This document shows, piece after piece, positions 1 to 6,752 of a stretch of DNA of 16,644 bases. The notes beneath the pieces were generated by a model. It saw nothing but the letters and a program-made list of their open reading frames with translations, ran no database searches and was not told where the DNA came from. The DNA lies in contig DASXTQ010000087.1 of NCBI GenBank assembly GCA_036505295.1, positions 1 through 16,644 of the forward strand, in the 5' to 3' direction. The DNA is from WS-7 sp036505295 (GTDB taxonomy: Bacteria; Eisenbacteria; RBG-16-71-46; SZUA-252). The translations under genes and the position numbers were made by a program. Every line of letters starts with the position of its first letter. The first letter of the stretch is position 1.

Positions 1-1140
1 GAACTTCATGAGATTGAGCGACGAGAGATTGCACGCGGAGTCGTCCAAAAACATGTACTCCGAGCACGGATTCGAAGCATTGATCCGGGCCGTGTTCGGG
101 CAGGTGTGCCAATCGTTCACCGTGGTGTCGAACTGGATGCCTGGATCGCCGCACTGGTGCGCCGCGTCGGCGATCATGCCCATGAGGTCGCGGGCCCGGT
201 AGGTGTCGATGACCTCGCCGTTCGTGACCGCCTTGGTCGACCAGGTGGCGTCTTTTTCGAGCGCGTGCATGAACTCATCGGTCACGCGGACGGAGTTATT
301 GGAGTTTTGGAAGAAGATCGAAGCGTACGCGGGACCGTTGAGCGAGGGGCTGTAACCCGCATCGATCAGCGTCCACGCCTTCTTTTCCTCCTCCGCCTTG
401 CACTTGATGTACTCGACGATATCCGGGTGATCGACGTTCAAGATCACCATTTTCGCGGCCCGGCGCGTGCGGCCTCCGGACTTGATGACCCCTGCGAACG
501 CGTCGAAGCCCTTCATGAAGGAAACTGGTCCGGAGGCCGTGCCGCCGCCTTGGATGTGCTCCTTCGACGAGCGGAGTGAAGAGAAATTCGTACCGGTTCC
601 GGAGCCCCACTTGAAGAGAAGCCCCTCGGTCTTCGCGAGGTTCAGGATTCCCTCCATCGTGTCGGCCACAGAATTGATGAAGCAGGCCGAGCACTGCGGC
701 TTCGCTTCCACGCCGCAGTTGAACCAGACCGGGCTGTTGAAGGAGGCCTTCTGGTGGAGGAGGAGATAGGTGAGCTCGTCCGAGAACGACTGGGCGTCGA
801 GATCGGACGCGAAATAGCCTTGCTTGCGTCCCCATTCCGCGATCGAGCGGACGACGCGTCCGATCAGCTGCTTGACCGAGCGCTCGCGCTGGGGAGTCCC
901 CATCTGCCCGCGAAAATACTTCGAGGCCACGACGTTGGTCGCCATCTGCGACCAGAACTTGGGGAACTCGACGTCGCGCTGCTCGAAGACAACCTGTCCA
1001 TGCTCGTTGGATATGATCGCGGTCCTCAGATCCCACTCGACCTCGTCGAAGGGGTTTGAGCCCGCCTGGGTGAACACCCGGGGAAAGCGGAGACCGGCCT
1101 TCTTCTCCACCCCGAACTCCGGCTTACCCTGGACGCTCAT
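1..1140 (-). CDS. nrdJ: Adenosylcobalamin-dependent (class II) ribonucleotide reductase, N-terminal part
   Basis: Reduces ribonucleotides to deoxyribonucleotides using adenosylcobalamin to make the active-site thiyl radical; cytoplasmic and oxygen-independent. The window holds exactly 380 codons from ATG at 1140 and the gene runs off the left edge. Visible motifs are SACFI (Cys153, first Cys of the redox pair), NPCSEY (residues 357-362, with Asn357, thiyl Cys359 and Glu361) and CNLSSLNL (Cys370, second Cys of the pair). The N-terminal layout (FDEVEW, KYFRG, GTPQRE, FNSPVWFN, SSKE, SGPVSFM, TRRAAKM) is that of long actinobacterial-type NrdJ, without an ATP-cone before it. In-frame ATGs also lie at 1158 and 1194. 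I chose 1140 because an AAGGA sits 9 nt upstream; 1194 also has an AGGAG 11 nt upstream, so the start is open. The gene is divergent from the secreted-protein gene at 1602. Confidence 0.95.
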   Translation of the reverse strand, partial: MSVQGKPEFGVEKKAGLRFPRVFTQAGSNPFDEVEWDLRTAIISNEHGQVVFEQRDVEFPKFWSQMATNVVASKYFRGQMGTPQRERSVKQLIGRVVRSIAEWGRKQGYFASDLDAQSFSDELTYLLLHQKASFNSPVWFNCGVEAKPQCSACFINSVADTMEGILNLAKTEGLLFKWGSGTGTNFSSLRSSKEHIQGGGTASGPVSFMKGFDAFAGVIKSGGRTRRAAKMVILNVDHPDIVEYIKCKAEEEKKAWTLIDAGYSPSLNGPAYASIFFQNSNNSVRVTDEFMHALEKDATWSTKAVTNGEVIDTYRARDLMGMIADAAHQCGDPGIQFDTTVNDWHTCPNTARINASNPCSEYMFLDDSACNLSSLNLMKF

Positions 1141-1235
1141 TGCCGTGTTTCCTTCCATAACCGCCGACCCGCTTAGACCGAGCTCCCTCTCCATCTCGTG
1201 CCCCTCTCCTTGGCGCAGTGCCCGCCTCCCTCAAT

Positions 1236-1274
1236 GGCCGCCCTCGCGGCCCCCCGGCTCGACCGTTTCCGGTC
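1236..1274 (-). other. Two GC-rich hairpins in the nrdJ leader
   Basis: The nrdJ 5' leader holds two perfect stems: GACCG-GAAA-CGGTC (1274-1261), closed by a GNRA tetraloop, and GGCCGC-GAGG-GCGGCC (1251-1236). They lie between the proposed promoter and the candidate starts. I see no B12-box or other cobalamin riboswitch core here, although the enzyme uses B12. Their role, if any, is unknown. Confidence 0.4.
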
Positions 1275-1339
1275 GGCGGCTCCGTTTAGGAACCGGGGTC
1301 GCACTCTAGACCAGGGGGTGAGAGCGCCGTCAAGAAAAA

Positions 1340-1393
1340 ACACAAGATATTGGGGCGCACAGAGATTGTACCTCAACCTATTGATGTTGAAAA
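1340..1393 (-). promoter_or_regulatory. nrdJ promoter with a pair of NrdR boxes
   Basis: On the minus strand a -35 TTTTCA (1393-1388), 17-bp spacer and -10 TACAAT (1370-1365) form a plausible sigma70-type promoter. The palindromic 16-mer at 1340-1355 (ACACAAGATATTGGGG on the plus strand) matches 13 of 16 positions of the NrdR consensus ACACWATATATWGTGT. A weaker second box at 1371-1386 matches 9 of 16 (8 of the 10 core positions) and starts exactly 31 bp away, the three-helical-turn phasing known for NrdR pairs. Box 2 fills the -35/-10 spacer and box 1 lies just past the -10, so binding would block RNA polymerase. An alternative promoter further downstream (TTGACG 1333-1328, 17 bp, TCTAGA) cannot be excluded. 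Confidence 0.6.
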
Positions 1394-1465
1394 GGGCTTT
1401 GGGATGCGGAATATGGGTGTCAAGGGGGTCTTTCCCGGCGTCCGTCTGGGTACTTTTTCGTGTCC

Positions 1466-1581
1466 CCGTTGTAACGGCCCGGATACAACGGTACTTGTGA
1501 GGCTGGGCCGCAAAGCGGAAAGGGCCTTCCATCGTAGGATTCGGTAAGCTTACTTGGTACCCCGGCGAGCGGATCGCCGGG
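1466..1581 (+). promoter_or_regulatory. Structured 5' leader (candidate cis-regulatory RNA) of the secreted-protein gene
   Basis: In order: an 8-bp perfect stem CCGTTGTA (1466-1473) / TACAACGG (1484-1491) with a 10-nt loop containing GGCCC; a CCGC-AAA-GCGG hairpin (1508-1518) flanked by two GGGCC copies (1505-1509 and about 1522-1526), either of which could pair with that loop; a GGTAC (1490-1494) / GTACC (1557-1561) long-range pairing; a GTAAGCTTAC palindrome near 1543-1552; and an 8-bp perfect hairpin CCCGGCGA-GCGGA-TCGCCGGG (1561-1581) just before the ribosome-binding site. CGCAAAGC recalls the core of the GEMM-I cyclic-di-GMP riboswitch, but the GAAA-tetraloop arm expected upstream of it is missing, so I do not name a family. 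The first inverted repeat could instead be a protein operator. Confidence 0.4.
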
Positions 1582-1601
1582 AAAAGTCCAAGGAGGCGTG
1601 T

Positions 1602-2018
1602 ATGCGAAGGCTTCTCACAGTGTCTGCATCAGTCGCGCTTGCCTTTATCGTCCTGGGTGCCGCACCCGCGAATTCCCGTCACGTGAGAGTACCGCTCGTG
1701 TCGGTTAACGGATCGGGTATCGGTGGATTCGTGATCCTGCAGGGGCTGCCGAACGAGAAGGGGACCATCATCACGGTGCACGCGACAGGCCTCACGCCGG
1801 GGGCGCAATACGTGTCGCTCTATTATGAGAACCATACCTGCGAGCTGGAGCCTTACGAAGAGGACGACGTCATCGGCCGGTATACCGGGAGGGCGGGCGG
1901 AACGGCGAGCGTGAACAAGAAGGTGGAGGATGACCTGGACGAGATCAACTCGGTCTCGGTTCGCGCTGCCGGCGATTTCTCGCTTCTGGCATGCGCCGAC
2001 ACGCATCCGGGAGGTTGA
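1602..2018 (+). CDS. Small secreted beta-rich protein of unknown function
   Basis: 138 residues. ATG at 1602 is chosen because AAGGAGG lies at 1590-1596, and the resulting N-terminus is a good Sec signal peptide: basic MRRLL, hydrophobic stretch to about residue 20, then APANS. The mature part alternates short hydrophobic strands and glycine/proline turns, with a GTIITVHATGLTPG-like stretch (residues 54-67) and two cysteines (Cys80, Cys131) placed to form one disulfide. This pattern recalls small secreted proteins with a superoxide-dismutase-like or CHRD-like beta fold, but I see no copper or zinc ligand set, so no enzymatic role is claimed. It has its own long structured leader and is divergent from nrdJ, so it is probably a single-gene unit under specific control. 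Confidence 0.8.
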   Translation: MRRLLTVSASVALAFIVLGAAPANSRHVRVPLVSVNGSGIGGFVILQGLPNEKGTIITVHATGLTPGAQYVSLYYENHTCELEPYEEDDVIGRYTGRAGGTASVNKKVEDDLDEINSVSVRAAGDFSLLACADTHPGG

Positions 2019-2099
2019 GCCGCCCGAACGTCGTATAGATCGAATCTGATTGGCAGTTCCGCGCGCCGGTTCGCCACGACCCGAAGGGCTCGGCGCGCC

Positions 2100-2129
2100 T
2101 TGATTCCCTGACGGTCCGATCCGTATACT
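2100..2129 (+). promoter_or_regulatory. Putative acs promoter
   Basis: -35 TTGATT (2100-2105), 18-bp spacer and -10 TATACT (2124-2129, 5 of 6 to TATAAT). It sits 71 bp upstream of the acs ATG and after the end of the preceding gene. This is a sequence match only. Confidence 0.45.
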
Positions 2130-2131
2130 CC

Positions 2132-2164
2132 GCGCGCCGCGGCGCTCCGTGCCCCGCGGCGCGC
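2132..2164 (+). other. 11-bp perfect GC hairpin upstream of acs
   Basis: GCGCGCCGCGG (2132-2142) and CCGCGGCGCGC (2154-2164) are perfectly complementary, with an 11-nt loop. The hairpin starts at about the predicted transcription start and ends 35 nt before the acs ATG. A TTTT follows 6 nt after the stem (2171-2174), too far and too short for a classical terminator. It could be a 5' stabilising element, an attenuator or a weak terminator of the upstream gene. Confidence 0.5.
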
Positions 2165-2199
2165 CGACGTTTTGGCCGGCACGTTCGGGGAGCCCATCC

Positions 2200-4173
2200 A
2201 TGCCCGCAAAGAATCCCGCAACGAAACACTCCAGCGCGGCCGCCATCGACGCGCTCCTGGACGAGCGACGTTCCTACCAACCGTCGAATGAGTTCCGGGA
2301 AAAGGCCACCATCCGGGACGAGTCGATCTACGCGCAGGCGATCGCCGACACCGAGGGATTTTGGGGGAAGGTGGCTTCCGAGCTGGATTGGTTCGTCGCG
2401 TGGAACCGGGTCCTCGAGTGGAAGGTGCCGGACGCGAAGTGGTTCATCGGCGGCAAGCTCAACGTGTCCTACAACTGCCTCGACCGCCACATCCGCGGCG
2501 CGCGCCGGAACAAGGCGGCGCTCATATGGGTCGGAGAGCCGGGCGATCGACGAACCCTCACCTACTGGGACCTCTACCGCGAGGTGAACAAGTTCGCGAA
2601 CGCGCTCAAGAAGCTCGGCGTCGCGAAGGGGGACCGCGTCGCGATCTACATGCCGATGGTGCCCGAGCTCCCGATCGCGATGCTCGCGTGCGCGCGGATC
2701 GGCGCGGTCCACAGCGTCGTCTTCGGGGGCTTCAGCGCCGAAGCGCTCCGCGACCGGATCAATGACCAGCAGGCCAAGGTGCTCATCACCGCCGACGGCG
2801 GCTGGCGCCGCGGGCAAATCGTGCCGCTGAAGCACGACGCGGACGAGGCGCTCAAGGGCGCTCCCTCGATCGAGCACGTCGTCGTGGTGAAGCGGGGCGA
2901 TTTCCCCATGCACATGACGGAGGGCCGGGACCATTGGTGGCACCGGCTGATGGACGGGATCCCGGACCACTGCTGGCCGGAGCCCATGGACGCCGAGGAC
3001 ATGCTCTACATCCTCTATACCTCCGGCACGACCGGGAAGCCCAAGGGGATCGTGCACACGACCGGGGGCTATCTCACCGGCGTCTACGCGACGACTAAGT
3101 GGGTCTTCGATCTCAAGGAAGAGGATGTCTTCTGGTGCACCGCCGATATCGGTTGGGTGACGGGGCATTCGTACGTCGTCTACGGACCGCTCGCCAACGG
3201 GGCGACCGTCGTGATGTACGAGGGCTCCCCCGATTGGCCGGACAAAGATCGCTTCTGGCAGATCTGCGAGGAGCTGGCGGTGACGATCTTCTATACCGCC
3301 CCGACCGCGATCCGCGCGTTCATGAAGTGGGGCACCGAATGGCCCAAGAAGCACAAGCTCGTCTCGCTCAGGCTCCTCGGCACGGTGGGCGAGCCGATCA
3401 ACCCCGAAGCCTGGGTCTGGTATCACGAGAACATAGGCGGCGGCAACTGCCCGGTGGTGGACACGTGGTGGCAGACCGAGACCGGCATGATCCTGATCTC
3501 ACCCCTTCCCGGGATCACCGGCCTGAAGCCGGGATCCGCCACGAAGCCGCTCCCGGGAATCGTGGCCGACGTCGTGAACGAGCAGGGGGAATCGGTGGCG
3601 GTCGGAGGTGGCTACCTGGTCCTCAAGCGGCCGTGGCCCGCGATGCTTCGCGGCATCTACGGCGATCCCGAGCGCTACCGCGAGCAGTACTGGTCGCGCT
3701 TCCCGGGGCTTTACTTTACCGGAGACGGCGCGAAGCGTGACGCCGACGGATACCTCTGGCTCCTCGGGCGGGTGGACGACGTCATGAACGTCGCGGGGCA
3801 TAGGATCAGCACGATGGAGGTGGAGAGCGCCCTCGTGGATCACCCGTCCGTCGCGGAGGCCGCGGTCGTGGGCAGGAACCACGAGCTCAAGGGGACCGCG
3901 ATTTCCGCGTTCGTCACGATCAAGGAGGGCAAGAACTCCGGCCCCGAGCTGGCGGACGAGCTGAGGGAGCACGTCGTGAAGAAGATCGGGAAGATCGCTC
4001 GCCCCGAGGAGGTTCTATTCACCGCGGATCTCCCAAAGACCCGCTCCGGAAAGATCATGCGGCGTCTGCTGCGCGACATCGCCGAAGGAAAGGCCGTCGG
4101 CGACACGACCACGCTTGCCGACCCCGCGGTCATCGCTCGATTGAAGACCAAGTACGAGGAGCAGGAGAGCTAG
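2200..4173 (+). CDS. acs: Acetyl-CoA synthetase (AMP-forming)
   Basis: Converts acetate, ATP and CoA to acetyl-CoA, AMP and pyrophosphate through acetyl-adenylate; cytoplasmic. 657 residues from ATG 2200, close to the roughly 650 usual for Acs. I chose this start because GGGGAG lies 7 nt upstream; an upstream alternative start would lie inside the GC hairpin. The order is as in the ANL superfamily: N-terminal Acs cap (FWGKVASELDW), AMP-binding P-loop YTSGTTGKPKG (273-283), DTWWQTETG (421-429) whose Trp closes the acetate pocket in known Acs, the hinge/core GRVDDVMNVAGHR, and C-terminal PKTRSGKIMRR with catalytic Lys618, the residue acetylated in regulated Acs proteins. It is followed after 3 nt by an amidohydrolase gene, so the two are probably co-transcribed. 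With aceBA in the same region it supplies acetyl-CoA to the glyoxylate shunt. Confidence 0.97.
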   Translation: MPAKNPATKHSSAAAIDALLDERRSYQPSNEFREKATIRDESIYAQAIADTEGFWGKVASELDWFVAWNRVLEWKVPDAKWFIGGKLNVSYNCLDRHIRGARRNKAALIWVGEPGDRRTLTYWDLYREVNKFANALKKLGVAKGDRVAIYMPMVPELPIAMLACARIGAVHSVVFGGFSAEALRDRINDQQAKVLITADGGWRRGQIVPLKHDADEALKGAPSIEHVVVVKRGDFPMHMTEGRDHWWHRLMDGIPDHCWPEPMDAEDMLYILYTSGTTGKPKGIVHTTGGYLTGVYATTKWVFDLKEEDVFWCTADIGWVTGHSYVVYGPLANGATVVMYEGSPDWPDKDRFWQICEELAVTIFYTAPTAIRAFMKWGTEWPKKHKLVSLRLLGTVGEPINPEAWVWYHENIGGGNCPVVDTWWQTETGMILISPLPGITGLKPGSATKPLPGIVADVVNEQGESVAVGGGYLVLKRPWPAMLRGIYGDPERYREQYWSRFPGLYFTGDGAKRDADGYLWLLGRVDDVMNVAGHRISTMEVESALVDHPSVAEAAVVGRNHELKGTAISAFVTIKEGKNSGPELADELREHVVKKIGKIARPEEVLFTADLPKTRSGKIMRRLLRDIAEGKAVGDTTTLADPAVIARLKTKYEEQES

Positions 4174-4176
4174 GTC

Positions 4177-5520
4177 GTGGGCATTCGCCCCTGGTGCGCT
4201 TTCGTCGCGATCGCACTGGGAGCCGTGCCGGGCATCGCTCCAATCCCGGCCGCGCAGCCGTCCCCCGCCGATTCCTCGGCCGTCCAGCCGTCCACCGCCA
4301 CGGCCGCCCGCGGCGTGGTGATCCACTTCGGGAAGCTGATCGACGGCAAGGGCCGAACGCTCACCGACGCGCTGGTCCTCGTCCAGGGGGATCGCATCCG
4401 CGCGGTCACCACCTCGACCGCGGGGATCCCGGCAGGTGTCGAGCGAATCGATCTCGCCCGCTTCACCGGCATCCCGGGCTTGATCGACGCGCATACCCAC
4501 ATGACCTACTACTGGGACCGGACCCCTGGCACGAAGCCGTGGGATCAGTTGAATGCGCGGCCGCCGATGCAGACCATGTTCCTGGCCCAGGAGAACGCGC
4601 GGAAGACGCTCGAGGCGGGCGTAACCACCGTGCGCGATCTGGGATCGTTTCAGTACATGGACATCGCCATGCGCGACCTCATCAACCGGGGTGCGATGAC
4701 GGGCCCGCGCATGTTCGTGGCCGGGTATGGCCTCTATCCGACGTACACGCCGTATCAGGACGCGCCGCAACCTCCCGCCGGGGGACTGGCGGATGGCGTC
4801 GAGCAGGTCATGCGCGCGACGAGGCAGCAGATCGCGGCCGGAGTGGACGTCATCAAGATCTATGGATCCACGGGCAGCGCCGACGACGTGACCGGATACC
4901 AGACCTACACGTTCGAAGAGATGAAGGCGGCGGTCGATATCGCGCGGCACCACGGCAAGCGGGTCGCGATCCATTCCTACGGGCCGGATGGCGCCCGGGA
5001 CGCGGTCCGGGCCGGGGCGACCTCCGTGGAGCACGCGATCGACCTGGACGACGCGACCCTTCGCGAGATGGTGCGGCGGGGCGTCACCTACGTTCCGACC
5101 GTCGATCACAACCGCTACTACGCCGAGAACAAGGCCGCGTTCGGATACAGCGACACCGTGGCGGCGCGGCTCGACGCGTATCGGGCCCGAAATCTGGAAA
5201 CGGTCCGGCGCGCGATCAAAGCGCGGGTCAAGATCGCGATGGGCTCGGACGCGGTCTTCACGATGTTCGGCGAGAATACGCGCGAGCTGGGCTGGTTCGT
5301 GAAGGCGGGGATGACCCCGGCCCAGGCGCTCGCGACGGCGACGACGAACGGGGCGGCCCTTCTCGGGATGGAAAAGGAGCTTGGGGCCGTCGCGCCGGGT
5401 TACTACGCGGATCTCGTGGCCGTGGAAGGGGACCCGGCGGTCGATATCGGCGCGGTCATCGAACGGGTCCGCTGGGTCATGAAGGGCGGAGCCGTGGTCG
5501 TGGATCGCACGCGGCGCTAG
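4177..5520 (+). CDS. Secreted metal-dependent amidohydrolase (imidazolonepropionase/prolidase-like)
   Basis: 447 residues from GTG 4177, with GGAGAG 7 nt upstream overlapping the end of acs; a later start would lose the signal peptide. An N-terminal signal peptide (hydrophobic to about residue 20, then PIPAAQP) predicts export. The metal site of amidohydrolase-family TIM barrels is complete: DAHTH (His106, His108), bridging Lys227 in VIKIYGSTG, His266 in AIHSYG, His286 in SVEHAID and Asp358 in MGSDA. The C-terminal GYYADLVAVEGDP closes the beta-sandwich domain. The closest recognised group is the broad family annotated as imidazolonepropionase-like or Xaa-Pro dipeptidase amidohydrolases, several of which cleave dipeptides. 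The actual substrate cannot be read from the sequence, and its pairing with acs does not obviously explain its role. Confidence 0.9.
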   Translation: MGIRPWCAFVAIALGAVPGIAPIPAAQPSPADSSAVQPSTATAARGVVIHFGKLIDGKGRTLTDALVLVQGDRIRAVTTSTAGIPAGVERIDLARFTGIPGLIDAHTHMTYYWDRTPGTKPWDQLNARPPMQTMFLAQENARKTLEAGVTTVRDLGSFQYMDIAMRDLINRGAMTGPRMFVAGYGLYPTYTPYQDAPQPPAGGLADGVEQVMRATRQQIAAGVDVIKIYGSTGSADDVTGYQTYTFEEMKAAVDIARHHGKRVAIHSYGPDGARDAVRAGATSVEHAIDLDDATLREMVRRGVTYVPTVDHNRYYAENKAAFGYSDTVAARLDAYRARNLETVRRAIKARVKIAMGSDAVFTMFGENTRELGWFVKAGMTPAQALATATTNGAALLGMEKELGAVAPGYYADLVAVEGDPAVDIGAVIERVRWVMKGGAVVVDRTRR

Positions 5521-5528
5521 GCCCGACC

Positions 5529-5551
5529 GGGCGCTCGCTCCGCCGGCGCCC
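5529..5551 (+). terminator. Weak GC hairpin after the amidohydrolase gene
   Basis: GGGCGC (5529-5534) and GCGCCC (5546-5551) form a 6-bp stem 8 nt after the stop codon, with an 11-nt loop. No T-tract follows, so an intrinsic terminator is possible but not well supported. GCCCG/CGGGC (5521-5532) is a competing short pairing. Confidence 0.25.
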
Positions 5552-5643
5552 CACCCGTTGGATTCAAGAAGGCGGTCTCTGCTGCCGAATCTTCCCGTGT
5601 GGCGCATCCCAACAAATGGATCTCGACCTCCGAGTCCTCCCGT

Positions 5644-5769
5644 ATGCGTCAGTCGAGCGTACGGGGGATCGGTATACGCTACCTGCTGGCCCTGTCCCTG
5701 CCGATCACGGGGGTCGTCCTTGTGCTCTACACGGTCGCCCAGCTCTTCGGGTTCTCCCTGCAGAAGTAG
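5644..5769 (+). CDS. Possible 41-residue single-pass membrane peptide
   Basis: ATG 5644 opens a 41-residue frame ending in TAG at 5767-5769. It has a short basic N-terminus (MRQSSVRGIGIR) and then one continuous hydrophobic segment (residues about 13-37), as expected for a small inner-membrane protein with its N-terminus inside. A GTG at 5599 in the same frame would give 56 residues. Neither start has a clear Shine-Dalgarno sequence, which is the main argument against it. It fills the gap between the amidohydrolase gene and the convergent gene at 5797. I know no family for it. Confidence 0.4.
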   Translation: MRQSSVRGIGIRYLLALSLPITGVVLVLYTVAQLFGFSLQK

Positions 5770-5796
5770 CGGGAAGCGCCGCGGGCCGCGTGTCGC

Positions 5797-6750
5797 CTAC
5801 CGCGGCTCGGGCCTGAGTCCCAGCCGCCTGAGATAGCTCTCGTCCCCTTCGCCGTGCAGCTTCCAGTAGCTGATCCGGGTCGATCCCATGAGCTCGCCGG
5901 AGTCGTTGCTCTCCGCCCCCAAGCGTCCTCCACCCGCGACCGGTCTCCATTCCCACCGCACGACCCGGTGCGGGTAGGCGCGGTCGACGAAAAAGAGCCC
6001 TTCGGGACCGTCCTGGATCTTGACGGTGTAGACGACCGTGGAGAACCGACCGGCGGGGACTTGAACGGCTCGGGGAGCCGAGGCGCGCTCGATCCGCGCC
6101 GAGGTCCAACGCAGCGGCTGATGCGTGAGTCGTCTCCGAAACGCGCTCGGTAAGAACGCCACGGCCTTGGCCTGGCCCGGGGCAAGATAGTCCCCGTATA
6201 GCCCGCGGAGGCGGGTGTAGAGCTCCTCTTCCAAGAGGCCGTCTTTCGGGCGCCGCACGTCCTGGCTCGTCGATTCGTCTTCGAAGTAGCTCGAGAGCCT
6301 CTGGCTCACGAGGCCCGGGTCCACGCGCAGCTCCTCGTAGACGTTGCCGCACCACTCCATGCTCGCGAAGGAAGCCTTCACCGGCTCGAGGTCGCTGCTT
6401 TGTACGAACAGGGAGGTCATCGTGTTGTAGTCATAGATCCCGGTCTGGAAATCGCGGACCAAGTTCAGCTTGAGGACGTCGAACGTGTCTTTGGGATTTC
6501 GGGCGGCGTCGTCCACCTTGACCCGCTTCGAGCGGCTGAAGGGCTCGGTGACGTAGATCGCCGTGCACTGTCCGCGGCGGAGCTGCCCGTAGCGCGTGAC
6601 GGTGTAGCGGTAACCATCCAGCTCGGCTTTCCCGTCGTGCCAGTAGGAACCGAATGGGGGGTCGACCGCTGGGGCGCGGGCGGTGGGCGTCGCGCCTGCC
6701 GCGGCGCCCAGGAGAGCGATCACGAGAAGGCCTGCCGGTCTCAGGATCAT
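5797..6750 (-). CDS. Exported protein of unknown function
   Basis: 317 residues from ATG 6750, which lies 2 nt after the stop of the upstream regulator gene and has GGAG 8 nt ahead within that gene's end, so translation is probably coupled. A signal peptide is visible (residues 1-20, ending AAAGA). Recognisable stretches are YWHDGKAELDGY (36-47), YGQLRRGQCTAIYVTEPF, VLKLNLVRDFQTGIYDYNTM and MEWCGNVYEEL. This pattern matches, from memory, a family of secreted or envelope proteins common in Bacteroidota that databases often mislabel as septum inhibitor Maf; it has no Maf nucleotide-pyrophosphatase motifs. Function is unknown. Co-transcription with a RamB-like regulator links it to the acetate locus only by position. 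Confidence 0.85.
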   Translation of the reverse strand: MILRPAGLLVIALLGAAAGATPTARAPAVDPPFGSYWHDGKAELDGYRYTVTRYGQLRRGQCTAIYVTEPFSRSKRVKVDDAARNPKDTFDVLKLNLVRDFQTGIYDYNTMTSLFVQSSDLEPVKASFASMEWCGNVYEELRVDPGLVSQRLSSYFEDESTSQDVRRPKDGLLEEELYTRLRGLYGDYLAPGQAKAVAFLPSAFRRRLTHQPLRWTSARIERASAPRAVQVPAGRFSTVVYTVKIQDGPEGLFFVDRAYPHRVVRWEWRPVAGGGRLGAESNDSGELMGSTRISYWKLHGEGDESYLRRLGLRPEPR

Positions 6751-6752
6751 GG

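Noticed and set aside
1141..1360. Cobalamin riboswitch ahead of nrdJ
   Set aside because: No B12 box or GCCACTG-type core could be found on the minus strand; only simple hairpins are present.
1466..1581. Cyclic-di-GMP-I (GEMM) riboswitch
   Set aside because: Only CGCAAAGC and a terminal GGTAC/GTACC pairing fit; the GAAA-tetraloop arm and the GGCAAACC-like strand are absent, so the family name is not supported.
1945..3426. Long minus-strand frame opposite acs (493 codons)
   Set aside because: It is antisense to a certain gene and its Arg/Asp/His-rich translation is the usual shadow of GC-rich codon use, with no recognisable domain.
4015..5607. Long minus-strand frame opposite the amidohydrolase gene (530 codons)
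   Set aside because: Shadow frame: low-complexity Arg/Gly/His composition and complete overlap with a gene that has all its catalytic residues.
5797..6750. Septum formation inhibitor Maf
   Set aside because: The protein has a signal peptide and none of the Maf nucleotide-binding motifs; the name appears to be a propagated mislabel.
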